NCBI GenBank assembly: GCA_947462335.1
Contig: OX381707.1
Span: forward strand, 62,225,773 to 62,289,772
Direction: 5' to 3'
From: Harmothoe impar
Taxonomy: Eukaryota > Annelida > Polychaeta > Phyllodocida > Polynoidae
Length of the DNA: 64,000 bases
Below, piece by piece: positions 35,964-49,360 of this stretch. The notes under the pieces are model-generated. The model searched no databases and was not told the DNA's origin. It was given only the letters and a program-made list of their open reading frames with translations. The first letter of the stretch is position 1; every line of letters begins with the position of its first letter. The position numbers and the translations under genes were made by a program.

Positions 35964-38900
35964 CTGTAGCTATTAGAAAAGGTATGTTATTTTTTATGTA
36001 TCCGATTCTTAGACAGGTGGTACTGGAAGCCTCCCTAATCCTTTGTAGGCAATTCTATTGTGCCGTCCCTCTTCCTTGTTTAGGCTACACATAACGATCG
36101 TTTTCATTCATAACTTTGGTTTTAAAACCAAGTACAACTTTTGAAGTAGTCTTTCCCTAAAGCTATATAAAATCCAAATATAATATGTATGGTAGTAAAC
36201 AATTTCAGATGTCTATAATTATGTGTGTTTATGTTTGTTTGGCCACAGCATCCATCTTTTCAATGTGTTATTTCATATGCACTTGTAGGCCTGTAATTAT
36301 CACATGAGTAATCCTTATATAATTGGTCCTATACCATGTGTCCAATTTTATGACTGATACCAATTACATCCTCCTAATTGTCGTCTGCTGCAGCTGAATC
36401 CATTTACATCTTCTTCTTTTTGGCGCCTTTTATAATACACAACATTCGGTTGGGATTATTGAGGTGATGGTTGGAGATCTAGATGGGGATGCTGTAGTGC
36501 TAATGTCCAAATCGGAAGGAGTACAGTAGCCATAATCCCACTTGTCTGACCACTAAGTCCTTCAAATCCTCCTGTGTATATGTCCTTCAGTGTGAGGCAG
36601 CAGCATCCACATGTCACTCCTCCTGTGTCCCAGCACTAACTCTGGATCCCTGCTCCCTCCTCCAGTAAGCACCATAACGCACTACACTCCATGATGGCCC
36701 TTAATGCTAGTGGTGGCAGCTCCAGTATATATACATACACACACATACAAGTAGTGTAGTGTTTATACAGAGGTCTATATGTAAGTATATACTTATAACT
36801 CCACTTCACAGTGCCCCTCCTGCACCACCTCCCACTTGTATACCGCTGCAGCTAGTCGTCCCTTTCATGGGTCTCTCCTGCTTCCCATATACTCACACAC
36901 ATACACACGTCCCTACACACTCCATTGCCACCACACACACGGCCATAACGGGCACTGCCATCGACAACGTTGACATCAGTAGCAGTAGTATGGCTGTCAT
37001 GGGAAGAAATGAGGGGGGGGGGGGCGTGCAGCCGACCAGAAAGCCTCAACCAACCCCTGGCGTGTGACCAAGGCCTACAGGCCTCTTCTCCAGTGAGCGT
37101 ACTCGACCATGGAGATAGCTGGTGAGGAGCATGGTATTGAAGAAATAGAGGATCTAGATGCTATGTAATAACAGGCTTCTTCTTCGCCCAAAGATGGGGG
37201 GGGGCCATTTTGTCCCATATTAAGCCCACCCATTGCTGTAGGAGATGGATAGGGACGGGGGTTCTATTTGCAGGTAGTACAATTATACCTGTGTGGACTG
37301 AGGATATCCCAAACAGGGTAACCTGAGGATGGGAACTGATATGAGAGGTGTACTACAGATCACCCCTTAACACTGAACATATATTGTGTCACAGGTTTAA
37401 GATACATAAATTGGATATGTCTGGGTCAACCCCAATGTAATTTCGCAATACCACAGAACAATGTTCATGCACTTCTGTACTCCCATCAATCTGTAGAGGA
37501 CCACAAAATCAATTACTATCGTAAAAACACTCTGACAACCCCACAAAGTCCATCACTTTAATCCTTTCATCCCTAACTCTATTTACTCCCACCCAGTCAG
37601 ACTGAATATGCTAAATAGAGTCTCTAAGTTGGCAGGCAGGCATTGTGTGTGAGCAGCTATCTGTCCTCATGCAAAAATGTACGTACACACTGCATGGACG
37701 ACAAAGCTGTCTCTACCCCCCCCCCCCCCTGTCAGTGTCCACCTTGGGAGTGCTAATTTGTTACCAGCAGGGGATGGGGCGGGTTCAGGCCTTCTTTGGG
37801 GGCAGACTGGGGGTGAACATATTTCACCTGCATTCAGCGAAAGGCTAGTGTGTTACCATCCAGTACAACATAATAGGGCGCGCCCATAAACGATCTCTCA
37901 TCCCTCAGAGGCATGGGCCGGGGGGTTAGGGAGATCTGTGCGAAATCACCGCCCCCTCCCCAATTGCTGAAAGTGGTCACTCCCTCCTCGCCGTAGGAAG
38001 TGCTGCTCCCTCCTGTACCTACTGTACACACAGACCCCTGTAACCTGGGGCTGGGTGTACTGGAGGAGGGGTAGACAAGATAGAGCCTTAGTGTGAATAC
38101 AGCTTAGACACCTGAGGTTTGTTGTGCCAGATCCAGGTTAGGCCAACACCAAACCCTGCAGCCACAAGACTTAGTGGCCCTAGTGCAAATTAGGCCTTAG
38201 CATGAATGAAAATATCTATCCTACAACTCAAGTCGAAATGCCCAAAGGTATTTTCCTGCATACCCTACGGTGGTAAACGCCTGGACACGGCACCTATTAC
38301 ATTTATTTTTTTCCTGGGTCAAGATTTAAACATCTAAATTAACGTTGTCACCAAAAGAACACCAAAGCAGAAGTATTGTACATGTATTCTTAGCCTTTAG
38401 AATTTGAGGAGGTATATGCCCCACTTTGTTCCACTAGAGATGGGTAGGCCTGTCCAGTACTGTCTAATACAATGTCCATTGTTTCATGGGTCAGTGACTG
38501 CCCTCTCCCTATTCACCACTCTCCCACCATCCTCCCTGTGTCAGTTTTACAAAGTCTTATTGGTCTCAGCTGTCAACGTGCTGTTACTGTCATTCATCCT
38601 GGGGTTGGACCAGGGTTCTGAGGTAGAAAACTCTTACCATGCTTGTCATATGTAGGAATGAATGACAACATAATCTATGTTGCACATTCTGTGGGTGTCA
38701 GCAGTAGGCAGAAAACACTGGGACACGGTTTAATCATGGCAATAACGGAGCAAAATTTACAGAAATGCATAATGGGGAAAGCTCATAGAAGTGTGAATCA
38801 TACATTTCAAGCACACTGGGATGTTGTCTCCAACCCACCAATGATTGATCGGGATTTAAATTTATGTTTTGTCTCTTAAACCATTACCTTTTCTCCCCCA

Positions 38901-40138
38901 GTTTCTTATAGTTGGTATTGGACCACTGGTGATATCACCCTTAAGCCAGACCAAAAAAGGCTGATCTATGGATTTCGCGCACCATAAATCGGAAATGCAA
39001 TATATACTTGTATTGCCAATGGATTTCGCTCGCCTATTTTCTTACAGAACTTTTTCGCTTTTTGCCCAAATTCTTTTTCGAATTGTTTTTCGAATAAAAT
39101 ACATAAAATGTAGTTAACATTCACTCATGCTATTTTTCCTGTTGGTTTTTAATATGAGGGCATGTATCATGTTTTTCTTCAAATCCATACTATTGGTCTG
39201 GCTGTGGTTGACTGGTCTTAAGTAGAAAGTTATTGGTTTCTTGTTGTGCCAGGATGCACCCAGCAGGAACCATGACACGCACCATCACACAGTGGGTGAG
39301 CCTCACGCAATGGGCGTGTGCGTGTCTGTATGTGCGTACGTGCCAGCATACAAGGGCAGTATAGTGGATAGGTATATTGCTTTAGGAGATAGTACCAATG
39401 AATGGAGGGGTAGAGGGTGTGTGCGTGTTATACGTGTGTGGTATCTGTGGACAAGCGTGTAGGTCAGTATGGGTCACTAAACACAGTATTACTCTATACC
39501 TTACGTCCAATTTCTTCTTCATATACTTTATTGGGCTAGGCTGCTACTGGGCAATAGACCTACTGGCACAGGGAAAATGAGATATTTCTCAGATTTTCAC
39601 AGGACGACACACCACGACATTTAATCCCCTTCTCACCAACCTCAACTCATAACGGCCATTTTTATGTATTTTTACGACAGTAAATCTGTCCAGGGCTTTA
39701 CCCACCTGCCTCGAACTAAACAATAAACGCCAGTTCCCACGTGTCAAGTTTCAATCAATTTTACTACAATTTCACTTTATTTCATTCTTTATCCCCTTTC
39801 CCTCCTTATCCGATAGACAGTCTATGTCCTTGTGGTGGGGAGGGATGTCACAATAAATCCTACACTACTTGTCTGTCCTGGCCTGCCGTCATTGTTGTCA
39901 CTGGACGTGCAGACTTGGCGAGAGGAGGAGAACCCTGGGGAAAGTGAGTAAACTCTGTCATCCTGAGGCGACCCCCTACCCCTTTCCCCTCATGAGTGAC
40001 AAGTCAATGGCTACCCTGTAGTCTCACCCCATACACACACTTTCTCCACCTCCAGGTATATACACCAACCTAGCAGGGGGACTACCAATGGTCATGAAGC
40101 CTCCAATGCCACATGAAGTAAAAAAATATGGCTGGCTG
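35964..40138. other. Non-coding DNA with C/G homopolymer tracts
   Basis: No gene supported. Contains a G run near 37015, a C13 run near 37718, CCTCCAG-type motifs at 36659 and 38060, and a degraded fragment with TTTCGCGCACC near 38975 related to the MITE at 3714. Confidence 0.5.
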
Positions 40139-40777
40139 GCTATTAGGCTCTAACACGTTAAGGGGTGGTGCCACCTGGTGGCACACAACAGATCTAAGTG
40201 GTAGGACAAGATGGCACTGAGCCTCTTTGTATAGTCTATTTTGGACACTTCTTACTGTGTATTTCTGATGAATTAATATATGGTTTATGCATACATGAAA
40301 ACTGTGTATCATCCTGTATGCATCTACCAAGTCATTTAAAAAAAAATCTTTTCATAAAACTGAAATAAATAAGAATTAAAAAACTAAATTCTGCTTTGGA
40401 GAGTGGCCAAATAACTGTATGGAGAGTGAAGCCATGCAGGTAGGACAGAACCAGTGAGTCTAGGATGATTGTTGGTAGTACACTGAGTGGGTGCTGTTAC
40501 TACAGACAGGGTGTGGATTTATCAGGTGTGGTCACTCAGGAGCCCCCCTAGAACAATGGCCATCCCATTAACACTTGGGCACAGAGGTGTGTACAGTGGT
40601 CAGCTGCTGGTAGGTGTGAGTGCTTTACACACACACCCCTACCTTCCCCCATGCCAAGAAAGCTATGAAATCTCGCCAAGGGAGCGAGAAATCTTGCCAA
40701 AGGAGCGAGATTTCATGTCCTACAAGATGGCTGCCCCCTTCCAGAGGCTCCACTGGGTCATCGTGTTAGAGCCTAAT
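40139..40777. repeat. Inverted repeat pair, possible transposon remnant
   Basis: TATTAGGCTCTAACACG at 40139-40155 is perfectly matched in inverse orientation by CGTGTTAGAGCCTAATA at 40761-40777. The enclosed segment includes a second, local palindrome at 40665-40715 built on GAAATCTCGC and GCGAGATTTC. No coding frame is convincing. Confidence 0.5.
40166..40187 (+). promoter_or_regulatory. CTCF-like palindromic site
   Basis: GTGCCACCTGGTGGCAC contains the CTCF core in both orientations; this could equally be a chance palindrome within a repeat. Confidence 0.25.
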
Positions 40778-40831
40778 ACAAAGATATTCCACTGCTTTTC
40801 AGCCACATGCAGAGCTAAATGGGAAGTTTAA

Positions 40832-40902
40832 AGGCGCATTGAACCCACGACGTCATTTGCGTACAAAACTCGGCAGGGTTAGGTCCTGGGTTCAGTGCGC
40901 CT
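40832..40902. mobile_element. Short palindromic MITE with TTAA target duplication
   Basis: TTAA flanks a 71-bp unit whose ends are AGGCGCATTGAACCCA and TGGGTTCAGTGCGCCT, inverted copies with one mismatch. TTAA duplication is typical of piggyBac-type elements. No coding capacity. Confidence 0.65.
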
Positions 40903-40965
40903 TTAATGTCTGTTTATTTTGTATGGATTCAGTATTAATTCTTCAGAAGACGCTAAGTCCCTACT

Positions 40966-40983
40966 AACACTCTAGGGGGCAGG
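40966..40983 (+). promoter_or_regulatory. CTCF-like site
   Basis: AACACTCTAGGGGGCAGG matches the AGGGGGCAG core well. Confidence 0.4.
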
Positions 40984-43900
40984 GTGGTTTATAAGAAACA
41001 GAGACCGCCCATCTTGTATTGTGTTCTCTTCCAGATAGGATATTTCGTTAAATCAAAGCATACAGAGGGTTAGAAATAACCTGAAATAGAAATAACTGAT
41101 TGGCCACCATTGGACCACCCCATATCCACCTACTATTATAAGATTATTCTATGATATCACTGTGATGTTGTATATTTATTGGACAGGCTAGGTTGAGGAA
41201 GGCACACGGAGGACCTCTGGTGTCAAAAGAGGGAACTGCTATTAGGTATACTGAACATTACTGATTGCGTGTGTTTCTTCTATAAATTCCAACTATTTCA
41301 TGCAATGAACAATTAAACTAATTGACCTATGTTTGCAAGGTCATTCATTTGTAACTGAGGTCAGTGGAACTGCTGTCTCCTGTTTTTTCTCTCTAAATGA
41401 ATCCATGTCAATGCTTATATATACTTGTTCTGATTGTTTCGACTAGTTCTTTTATTCGCATTACACGCTACCAATTAGAGTTCTTTTCCTATGGTGCTCT
41501 AATTAACTGTTTATATTTTGATGGGACTGTTCGGTCTGCCTAGGCGGTTGCTTTATGCATTAAGCGTTTGATCTGTAATCACTTTTACTGACATTTGGTC
41601 TTTTGAACCATTTAATACCAACATGTAACTCCATTAATTGCTGTCTTAAGCTGTATTGGAATGATCCTATTAGTTGGAGTTAGGGAGGTGTGCTAGGGTG
41701 AGTCTGGGGTTATATTCAGGGCCATGATCCATAGAGAACACTGGGGTGACAATAGCCACACCCTAGTCTGCCAAATTAGCAGTCACTCAATCCAGGCTAG
41801 ACCAGAAAACTCACTCTGTATTCTCGTAACCTCTCTGGAACGATAAAAACAGTCTCCTTCATGGGGGTGCCTCTTTAAACCACAGTTAATAATAATCTAT
41901 AATAACAACTACAACTAAGGCAAAGCGTTAACCTCCCGCATGTGCCAGACTGGACAGGTAGGGGTATGTGCTTTTTTTTAATGTTAACGGTTTACTTTTA
42001 AATACAAGTAGGGCATACAAAATCACAATGTTCTGCACCCAGCACCATATTACAAGCTTTGCTACAACTCAGAGTAATGTGGCTTATGTCCACCTGCTAC
42101 ATATAGCCTACTTAATCCAAGGGCCGTCCTTTGGTTCTAGCTCTTGCCCATTCTAAAAGTACATGCCTTATATATGCGCAAACTCACTCAGTTCTTTGTG
42201 CTATTTCATCGGGTCTTGTCTTTACCCCCCCCCCCCCTCACACACACACCACACACCCAAGTTTAGTGTAGCATTTCTACACTAGGTGGCAGCAGCTACT
42301 GGATGGTGAAATGGAGAGGTGTCTCAGGCATCACTATTATAGATAGAGAGGCAGCGATGTTGTATCCCTGGATAACTCTGTTCCTGCCACTCATTAACAT
42401 AATCAAAATCCCCTCAATATTTGCAGGGACTGAACAACCACATTTTCTCAATTCTAATGTTAGGTTTTGTTTAACGTACCTTGTGATCAGATTTACCAAA
42501 CTAATCAATGATCTAACTACTGGGATATCTTTGAGCGGATCTGGACTGGATACCATCCATGTCTGGCCTAATTTGTATGACCTCCCCAAATGGCATTGGT
42601 CTCGTTAGCCCATCCAGGGCCTTGACTCTCCACTCACACATGTGATGGGCCTGATTATCAACCACATGACAGACAGGACATCAATGCTATATATGAAACA
42701 AGACAACCAGTGCCAATGTAGTCTTTCCGTGTAATGACTACATTTATATCAATGCTTAAAGGTGTTTCATGTTACATGGTCTGAAAAAAACACCCTGTTG
42801 TTTTTCAAATTTAACGCCCTGGAAGGACTCAGGAATTGATTTGTGAACAGTGGCGCTGACTTGCAAAGCACGATAAAACAGGTCACAAAAAAGACCTTTC
42901 TACCCCATTTATATTTTCAGAATGTCTAGTTTTAGTTGTTTCTTGTTTTGCTTAGTAAGGTCGGGCAACCTGAAACACTGCATGCTTATTGTGCTTATGA
43001 AACGCCCAATTTGCAGAAAGTGGCCTGTAAAAACATTATTTCAGGATTAGGTGTCTATATACAGATCTTTAAACCTATGATTTGGCAAAGTCAGTGTTAC
43101 GAAAGCCAAGTTAACTGGGCACACTGGAAGACTATACTCAATCTTCACTGTTAGTGGGCTGACGTCTTCTGACATGTGACAGACCTAGCTCATGGACACA
43201 GAACAGGTTATCAAGGGACCAACGAGGGAAGGATTATATTGATGATTCCTCGCTGGTACCAGCGTCTTAAAGTTATTTTAGGACACTGACCTTGTCTTAG
43301 ATTGACCTTCAATTTGTGTTACAGCCTGAGCGGGGACATTTACTGAAACTGTTATTATTATAGCCATTTGGGGAATTTCTATACCACCAAGAGCTACTAA
43401 TAGAATGGTGAACCGTTTAAAGTTTAGATAAAATATAATAATATTACATGTATTGTCCCTTAAACAACAAAGGATTATTCATTCCCAAATATATATGCTG
43501 CTCTATAAATGAAATTGTGTACTACATAACAGTGTGATATGCATTTTCCAAATCCTTTGTGATCGATTTTTGGTAAAGGCTAAAATCTCTTGGCAATATC
43601 CCCTACTGCCTTGTCAATCCTCTTAGTCCAATCAGCAGAAATAAAGAGACCAAAAACAAAATGGCACAAGCAACTATAAATCACAGGTACATAATATAAT
43701 TCCCAATACAGTCAGTCCTTCTCAAAACACATCAAGACATGAGAATACATATACTTTGGTCACTTTGAATGAAGCATTGATCAGTTGATCCATGTACAGA
43801 GACACAATTAGCTACACCCACAACGTAATCACGTGAAGTTAAACATGGGTTGGGGAGGGTAGGGGTCAGGGCGGTTACAACTGGGGAGGGATTAGAGAAA

Positions 43901-45197
43901 AGTGGCAAAGAGCATTAGCAGTATTGTGAAAGGACTTGTGGCCGTATGACTTAGTGGTGTTATGTCCCCTACTGAGTATTTGGACAATGCATGTGTATAG
44001 GGCAAAATGGAGAGCATCCGTTCTTTCCCACCACCTTTTCAGGTGATTTCATTAATCTATATAGTAACATTATAGTTATATGGAACTAGGTGGGGTTGCC
44101 AAAGTTGGGTCTTGATCTCTCCCGGTTTTTTCTGTCTTAATATGTACCATCTACAATGTCTAGGTCTAATGATATTTAACAGACAAGGTCATAACTGATT
44201 CTGTGCACCTGAAATCATATTGATGGAATGTACTTATTGTACAAGCATGGTAATGAATATCATATGATGAAGGTACATTTTAATATTTACCAATTGTGAC
44301 CTGCTTTATTAACTTATAAATAGTGTGCAACGCTGCAACATAATATCACAGGCTCTTACCGATTCTGTATTGGACTGGCAAACTACAGAAAAAACATTAG
44401 TATAAACACAATTGACATCCGAATTGGCCTAGGGTAGCGTCATAAATATGTGACCTGCCTGAATTACACCTTATAATCTTTTTACAGCAGTAAATTACCT
44501 ATATAATCATAACATATACATGCCCACAGTTGGACCGGGTGCCAAGCCAGAATTCCATGTTGGCACCATGCAGCTCTTCGACATTCAGTGTTCTAGCCTT
44601 GGCGGCAAAACAGGACTTGAATGTCGAGATTTTACTGCCCCGACAGTAAGAGTCAGAGTGGGGTGAGGACAGTCCTGAAGCCCTTTATACCCAAGGGGCG
44701 GCTTATACTCCAAGAGGGCCTGGAGCCTGGACTCAATATTAATATGATTATCTCAGGTCGGGGTACCAGGTCTGTGTATGTGTGTGTGCGTGGGGGGGGG
44801 GGGGACTCCTCCAGGGTAAATCTTGTCACCTGGCTTCAGGGTAATTCTGACCTCTACATACGATCTTTCACTCTTTCCTGTTAACACTTGGGTACAAATA
44901 TTGATAAGAGTTCTGCACACCAAGCCCCGTGTTGTAGTTCCATGCCAGACACCGGACGATTCTGGTGCCAAGTGAACATTCAATATTGTCACTCTGACTG
45001 AGTTCAAGTTATAGTTGATAAAACTGGGTTTATTCTAGCTACCTACACTGAGCGAAACCTGTCAAGTTGTTCAGGTTAAATTGCTGTTACCTTGAATCAA
45101 TAGTTTTCTATACCTATCGACCATTTAGGTTCTATAGATTTCACTTGAACAAATATACATTTTATAACACGTACGTTTGGCTTTACGGGTACATAAT
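40984..45197. other. Non-coding DNA
   Basis: AT-rich. The overlapping frames at 42296-42608 on both strands have no motif. Contains a C run near 42226 and a G run near 44790. Confidence 0.5.
42277..42295 (+). promoter_or_regulatory. CTCF-like site (strong match)
   Basis: CTACACTAGGTGGCAGCAG contains CACTAGGTGGCAG, nearly identical to the bilaterian CTCF core. Confidence 0.5.
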
Positions 45198-45534
45198 CAG
45201 AGGCGTAGGAAGCAAATCTTTATTGGGGGGGCCCAGGGGGGGCCCACTCCAATCCACTTTGAGTAGCGGCTTTTACGTATGATATAGCATTAAAGATACT
45301 TGTATTAGATTGTATAGAAAAGTAGTATTTGAGCCCCCTTTAGTTCTGATTGGGGGGCACAGGCCCCTCTGCCCCCACTTTTCTCTATGCGGGAGAGATA
45401 AAAATTCGAAATTGTGTGTATTATATTACAGCTCTTGACACATATTTGGGGGGGCCCAAACATATTCAGGCCCCCCCTCTCCAGTGATTGGGGGGGCCCG
45501 GGCCCCCCTGGCCCCCCCTTTTCCTACGCCACTG
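45198..45534. mobile_element. hAT-like MITE
   Basis: Ends CAGAGGCGTAGGAAG and CTTTTCCTACGCCACTG are inverted copies of the common hAT terminus CAGTGGCGTAGGAA. ATAAT flanks both sides; hAT elements normally duplicate 8 bp, so only part may be preserved. The 337-bp interior has palindromic GGGGGGGCCC blocks and no transposase frame. Confidence 0.75.
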
Positions 45535-48500
45535 ATAATGGCTGAGAAAGTATCACAAAGAAAAAGAAAGAGGGAAAGAGGGAAAAGAAAGGTACTTCAG
45601 CCTTATCATGGCAATAAATGAATGCCATCGTAATTATAGCTACTAGTAGATAGCAGAGAAAGGGGAGACAACACCAGGGTCGTGGTCCTTGAGAACGTCG
45701 TTTGGAACCAGTTGTAGCGAAAGTGCTAAAGGTCGCCTGTGAGACTTGACAGGGGCCACGGGAACCAGTGTAGTACTTGACATCTTTACCTCCAGTGGGT
45801 AGGCTCTGTGCTGGGTGCCAGCAGTGACGGAGACAACGCCACAGGTGTGTACAGAGAAAGGGTTCATTCAAAAGTTGACAAACTAGACCAGGGATGAAAG
45901 TGACCGATCTCGAAAAGACGTGAATTGGAGCCCCCTAAATAAAGGTTCTCGATAGCTAATAACATGTGTTTGCGACATTTAAAAAAGACACACCTTGAAA
46001 TCGAGATTTTCATCCGCGCTACTACCGGTAGGACAGTCTAAGCAAAAACAGAGTCCAGGAAAAAAAGATAATGATCTGATCCGATGACTTCTATGTGTCA
46101 GGCTAGTCGTGGGTGGGTTGGTCAACTCAACTTATTAGTAGGGGCTCAACTCCAGGTAGGACTATGCGACGTGAATATGAATACATGTATAATACAATCA
46201 CAAAATTGAGGACATCTCAGGATTGATTATGAAATAGTATGGACCTACCGCGGAGTGACCCATGGTGGCGGCGGGTAGCAGTCTCCTCCTGCCCGCCCCC
46301 TACACTCATCCTCCCCTCCTCCAGCCCCTCATCCCTCCACGGTCACCTGCTCCAGGGTCCCCGCCAAGAAGCCATCCAGGGCAGCACAGATCCACAGCCT
46401 CTCAATCCTCCAGGAGCCTCTATCAGAGTCAGTTATCAGTTTAAGGAGGACGAAAAGTCCCAAATGTTTTATCGTCAACTGGTTGCTACAGCTTGAGGAC
46501 CACACTGTTCTGTTGGCATAAGTCAGGCTTGGTGGCCGACTGTTACTGCTGCCATTGAAAAGACATTCCTTTGATAATAATTCCCATGTAGTTCTGCCTC
46601 TTTGTGTGCTGGCCCCTCCTGCTCCCCTTGCCTGGCTGAGCACAATACTACTGTCTTGGTCTCATTGTACAACCTTGGTTCTCCACTGGGTACATTCTTG
46701 TGGCTATCTCAGTTATACTAGCCATACATGTATTTCCATTACACAGCATAGTGCTATTATTCCCATTTTCAAAAGAGCCATAGTACTCCATGCTTTTGGA
46801 TTTTATACTTGGGAAAACCCAAGATAGTCCCACAAATTAGGAATGGTTCCTTCCAATTGCTTCCCCTTTTAGCGTTCACACACCAAAGAGCATTCAAATG
46901 GCTATTTATTTAGTTCTAATTGGTGCTATTACCATCGGGGGTTGCCCTGTGCTCTCTCCCCCTATCCACAGGAGGACCCCCAGTGTACTAACTACTGTTT
47001 CCTTCCCTGTGACCAACACTTCCACATGGCTGTCAATATTGAAGTTGTGGCGTGTTGAGGGTGGTGCCAGCGCCAAAAGAGCAAAACAAAAATAGTCCAG
47101 AAGATCCACCCTCTTAATTCCTCACACACACAGGGAGTTGACCGGCTTCTGGTGTCCATATACCACCTCCTCCAGGGTGCCAGTCATCCATTGGTGGAGC
47201 ATATTAAGCACACCTTGGCCCTTCTCTCTCCTATAAATCACAAAATGAGGTTTTCTCTTCCATTTTCTCTGGGTCCCCATGCAGCATTGGTCAGGTGAGA
47301 TGGCCGGGTATGGAGTCACACTGGAGGCACCACCCTGGAGGACTTGTCTCAGGTAAGGCAGTCAGGTGGCTGGAGGCCTAATCCCCTGTGTAATCAATCA
47401 CCTGACCTGCCCCAGTGACGGCTTAGGATTCTATACCTCCAGTTCCTACAAGAAACCCCTTAATGTGAAGTGTCTAAATCTTCCTTAACTTTATAAACTA
47501 GAATGCCTCCACTATGTTGTCAATTGTCTCCATGTGTCCTCCAGTTGTTTTTAAGTCCTCCATGGTAGTAGGCGGGGTAGTGCCATAGAGTAGGAGGTGG
47601 GACCAACCTGGTGCATTTAGCCGACTTATGGTAAGGGCTTGGTCCGCAGGTGAGCAGAGCCAGCCGACAGGTGTGTAGGCCACCACCCTGGAGGAAATCT
47701 CAGGCGTTTCCCACCAGCACCCACCCGCCCACCTACACACTGTTGGTGGGTAGGTTGTGGTCACCAAACGTGGTCAACCGATCAGCAATCGATCGATGAT
47801 CGACGACCTTGAGTTGATTGGGCAAGGCTAGCTGGTTCACCTAGCCTTTTTCCGCTGATGGTTATTTCATGTTTTGTTGAAATGCTGTGTGTTGCAATTT
47901 CCTATATTTTTTTTTGTGTGTGCTCATATATGCCAGTGAATCCTCTTCAACTTATAATTGGATGATTGTCACAAATTAGACACTGAATGTTTTCCTCCCT
48001 CTTATAAACATTGCTATCTTTGATATGTTATAAATCAATTGAAACCTGAAGGAATAACCGACTGCATGCATTAACATTTGAGAAAAATATATGATCTAGC
48101 ACCACCGGATACATATAAATCATCACTGACCAAACATCACGAGTACACTAAACATTGCCTTGCCATTTAATACCCATGTACTGAATAATATTTAGTACAA
48201 TTAAGGCGCCATAGAGCCAGCAAATTAAGTCTTTGACAACTAGCGATTATGGTGATCCATCATAGTTAGAGTAGATCTAGTCTTTTATACAGAACACATA
48301 CACAAAGATGGCTGGGAGATATAGCATTGGCGCCACAGTGGATTATTGCAACATGTGCAGGTTGATCCTGTGGGGCAGTGAAGCGTAGTGCCGTCATGTT
48401 GGGCTACGTGATTTAGTACGTGTTTTACATAGTATAACAGAGTGTCAGCATGATCATATTTATGTTTGTACTTGGGAGGCAAATGGGCAGATATTGTATA

Positions 48501-49261
48501 TTAGATGCACATTTAAAAGTGCAACATGGTATTATCTTGGACAGCTATACTTTATCACAATCTACACTGCAGATATATTCTTGTTTTGCACCCAGCCTCA
48601 ATCATTTAGCAGAATTTTCTCTACACCCAAGACCATGCAAAACAGAAAGGTTATAGCCTTTGGCCTAGTACTACTTCTTGGGATTCGATCGGCTTAAGAT
48701 GGTCCTGGATGACTACAAAGATCAGGCCAAGGCTTACAGTGGCAATGACCGACCTCTGTGTAGACCCAACTCTCAACCCAGCAATGCCTACCAGGTACAG
48801 TTTTTTTTCTGTTTTTTTTTTCTTCTTTTCTAAAGCGTCTGTGAACTTTGAACATTTGTGCGACTGGCTTTATAATTGGGTCAACAGTAGCTATACACAG
48901 GTTTTCACAAACTACTTGAAGCCACCCCCCCCCCCCCCACCACATCCACACACCCACACCCACAGACATATATCAAACATAACCTAAGGTATAGCATGTA
49001 TAAATGAACAGTTGGATAGCAGACGACTTTTATCTATATCGTTCACTTACAAGACACCAGGGGGCAGCACCTGCACTCCACCTCTGCAAAGGTACACACA
49101 AGCTGGTCTCCACTCTATTTCCACCCACGCATCAGACAAAAGTAACGTGGAGATTGACTATACATGGCACTCACCTTCTTAGAAGTACCGATATAATTTT
49201 TGTAGAAGACCCTATAATTAAACATTATTTAAACTATATTTGATAAAGTTGATATCCTTAC
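45535..49261. other. Motif-dense non-coding or exon-poor region
   Basis: Contains nine CCTCCAG/CTGGAGG motif copies between 45.8 and 47.7 kb. Several exon-like fragments occur on both strands, for example 47176-47294 (+), between acceptor acctcctccag and donor TCAG|GTGAGA, and 46352-46420 (-). Because both strands look equally protein-like here I do not call exons. Confidence 0.4.
49053..49070 (+). promoter_or_regulatory. CTCF-like site (strong match)
   Basis: GACACCAGGGGGCAGCAC contains CACCAGGGGGCAGC, an almost exact CTCF core. It lies about 0.2 kb from the 49.3-kb exon. Confidence 0.5.
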
Positions 49262-49360
49262 CTCGGCCGAGGTGCTGAGGGTGGGTCTCCTCTTGATCTT
49301 GATCTGTTTGAAGGATCCTCCCTTGGCCAAACGACTGTTCTCAGAGTTCTCCTTGTCTCG
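49262..49360 (-). CDS. Coding exon of an unidentified gene (33 codons, basic)
   Basis: Phase 0 to 0 with a textbook acceptor (ctgttatattttgcag) and donor (GAG|GTAAGG). It encodes a Lys/Arg-rich segment, GGSFKQIKIKRRPTLSTSAE, preceded by an acidic RDKENSENS. It joins in frame to the exon at 50364-50543. The splice sites are as good as those of the RGS gene. Family not recognised; it could be an early exon of the RGS gene or part of a neighbour. Confidence 0.7.

Noticed and set aside
42296..42608. Overlapping ~100-codon frames on both strands
   Set aside because: Mirror frames of one another with no recognisable domain; a CTCF-like site lies at the edge.
45643..45867. 74-codon minus-strand frame beginning MNPFSVHTCG
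   Set aside because: Starts right after an in-frame stop and contains a possible donor (CTGGAG|GTAAAG), but has no partner exon in a matching phase and no known motif.
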